Assembly (NCBI GenBank): GCA_003225515.1
Contig: QIAK01000151.1
Location: forward strand, 1 to 6,404
From: Acidobacteriota bacterium
GTDB lineage: Bacteria; Acidobacteriota; Terriglobia; Terriglobales; Acidobacteriaceae
DNA: 6,404 nucleotides
Direction of reading: 5' to 3'
Shown: piece by piece, positions 5,636 through 6,404 of the stretch
How positions within the stretch are numbered: position 1 is the stretch's first letter
Layout of the letters: each line of letters opens with the position of its first letter
Notes under the pieces: model-generated
The model's database searches: none
Told to the model about the DNA's origin: nothing
Seen by the model: the letters and a program-made list of their open reading frames with translations, nothing else
Translations under genes and position numbers: made by a program

Positions 5636-6404
5636 ATGAATGATTCTCAGCCAGTTCGCACGGGAACAATGCTGCCCACCGCTTGTGTTGTCGCAGCATT
5701 GATGGCCGTGAGCGCAGCATCTTCCGCTCAAGTCTCCGATCCTGCAGATCCGGTGCAACTAGTGCGAACCACGATGACAAACGAAATCGCTGCAGCCAAC
5801 CATAGCACCGTTAAGTTTATGTTCCGTTCGCGCAAGCGGACGCCGAATGGTGTGCAGAACAAGATCTACGTAGAAGCGAACGAAGCTCTGGCGACCATGA
5901 CCATCAGCGACAATAACGGGCCGCTCACGTCAGATCGCGAACGTGCGGAAACAGACCAGCTTGCATCGCTGGTAAACAATCCTGACCAACTCCGCAAGAA
6001 GCGGGCTCACGACAAGCAGGAAGTCGAACATACACTCTGCATACTGAAAGCTCTGCCAGACGCCTTCCGTTACGAATATGCAGGAAGCGAGAAGAGCGTG
6101 AACGGGCTGGGGAAAGTTGGCGACGACCTGGTGCGCCTGAAGTTCACGCCGAACCCGGCCTATACGCCCCCGACGCGGGTGGAACAACTGCTGCAAGGAA
6201 TGGCAGGATACGTCCTCATCGATCCTCGCACACACCGGCTGGCAAGAATCGATGGCACTCTGTTCAAAGACGTGACCTTTGGATGGGGAATCTTTGGACG
6301 CCTCGATAAAGGCGGCCACTTTAGCGTGCAGCAAGCCGACGTCGGTGATGGCTCGTGGGAAATTACGGCCATGAACTTGAACTTCAATGGAAAAATTCTG
6401 TTGG
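5636..6404 (+). CDS. Secreted protein of unknown function, paralogue B (3' end beyond window)
   Basis: 256 codons are visible with no stop; paralogue A suggests about 50 more. Residues 1-31 are a likely signal peptide: Arg8, hydrophobic stretch about 16-28, cleavage after SSA31 before Q32. The mature part aligns with paralogue A from LVR onward at about 125 of 216 positions by hand (about 58%), with one 2-residue gap. Shared blocks are MFRSR, NNPDQLRKKR, ILKALPDAF-YEYAGSE, KFTPNPAY-PP, RLAR-DGTLF, FGWGI and LDKGGHF. Start: the frame is open from 5582 after TAG 5579, so GTG 5597 would add 13 residues. ATG 5636 gives a normal signal peptide and is preferred; neither start has a Shine-Dalgarno. 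The 127-nt gap upstream has only a 4-bp GGGA/TCCC dyad at 5581-5592 and no clear promoter, so co-transcription with paralogue A is likely. Function unknown. Confidence 0.82.
   Translation, partial: MNDSQPVRTGTMLPTACVVAALMAVSAASSAQVSDPADPVQLVRTTMTNEIAAANHSTVKFMFRSRKRTPNGVQNKIYVEANEALATMTISDNNGPLTSDRERAETDQLASLVNNPDQLRKKRAHDKQEVEHTLCILKALPDAFRYEYAGSEKSVNGLGKVGDDLVRLKFTPNPAYTPPTRVEQLLQGMAGYVLIDPRTHRLARIDGTLFKDVTFGWGIFGRLDKGGHFSVQQADVGDGSWEITAMNLNFNGKILL

Noticed and set aside
5930..6334. 134-aa minus-strand frame at the right end
   Set aside because: It is opposite paralogue B, whose plus-strand reading is confirmed by strong protein similarity to paralogue A; the similar minus frame at 4630-5001 is the matching shadow of A.

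Overview
The window looks like a soil-type Acidobacteriota (Terriglobia / Koribacter-like) chromosome segment. This rests on the mix of families rather than on a marker gene: an MdlA/YheI-type ABC exporter half, a methyltransferase with an N-terminal 'DLSRINRWFGG' stretch, a small bactofilin next to a second methyltransferase, and tandem copies of a secreted protein family I associate with Acidobacteriota. The DNA is moderately GC-rich, most genes lack a strong Shine-Dalgarno sequence, and no phage, transposase, CRISPR array or RNA gene is visible. It reads as ordinary chromosome with some lineage-specific content.

Layout. Positions 1-238 are a non-coding leader with G/C-rich dyads. A complete 612-aa ABC exporter subunit (239-2077, +) follows. 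A 271-nt gap holds a long imperfect hairpin built from 9-nt units and then a promoter with a perfect TTGACA -35. A 224-aa SAM methyltransferase (2349-3023, +) comes next. A second copy of the same hairpin element (3057-3165) sits between this gene and the convergent gene. On the minus strand, a bactofilin (3992-4351) is followed 96 nt downstream by a 239-aa methyltransferase-fold protein (3176-3895), probably as one operon. Divergent from the bactofilin is a 316-aa secreted protein of unknown function (4558-5508, +). Then comes its paralogue (5636 to the window end, +), cut off by the window after 256 codons.

How the genes may work together. The bactofilin and its downstream methyltransferase are the most likely functional pair: a polymerising cytoskeletal scaffold plus a soluble enzyme. 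The tandem secreted proteins are about 58% identical by hand count and probably form one transcription unit acting outside the cytoplasmic membrane. The ABC subunit carries Asp at the catalytic-Glu position, as in the degenerate half of heterodimeric exporters, but no partner subunit is in view.

The points most worth a second look are the 9-nt-periodic hairpin element present twice, an in-frame roughly 25-28-codon insertion with internal dyad symmetry in an outer loop of the ABC exporter, and the uncharacterised tandem secreted family. Nothing here clearly amounts to a new defence or mobile system.
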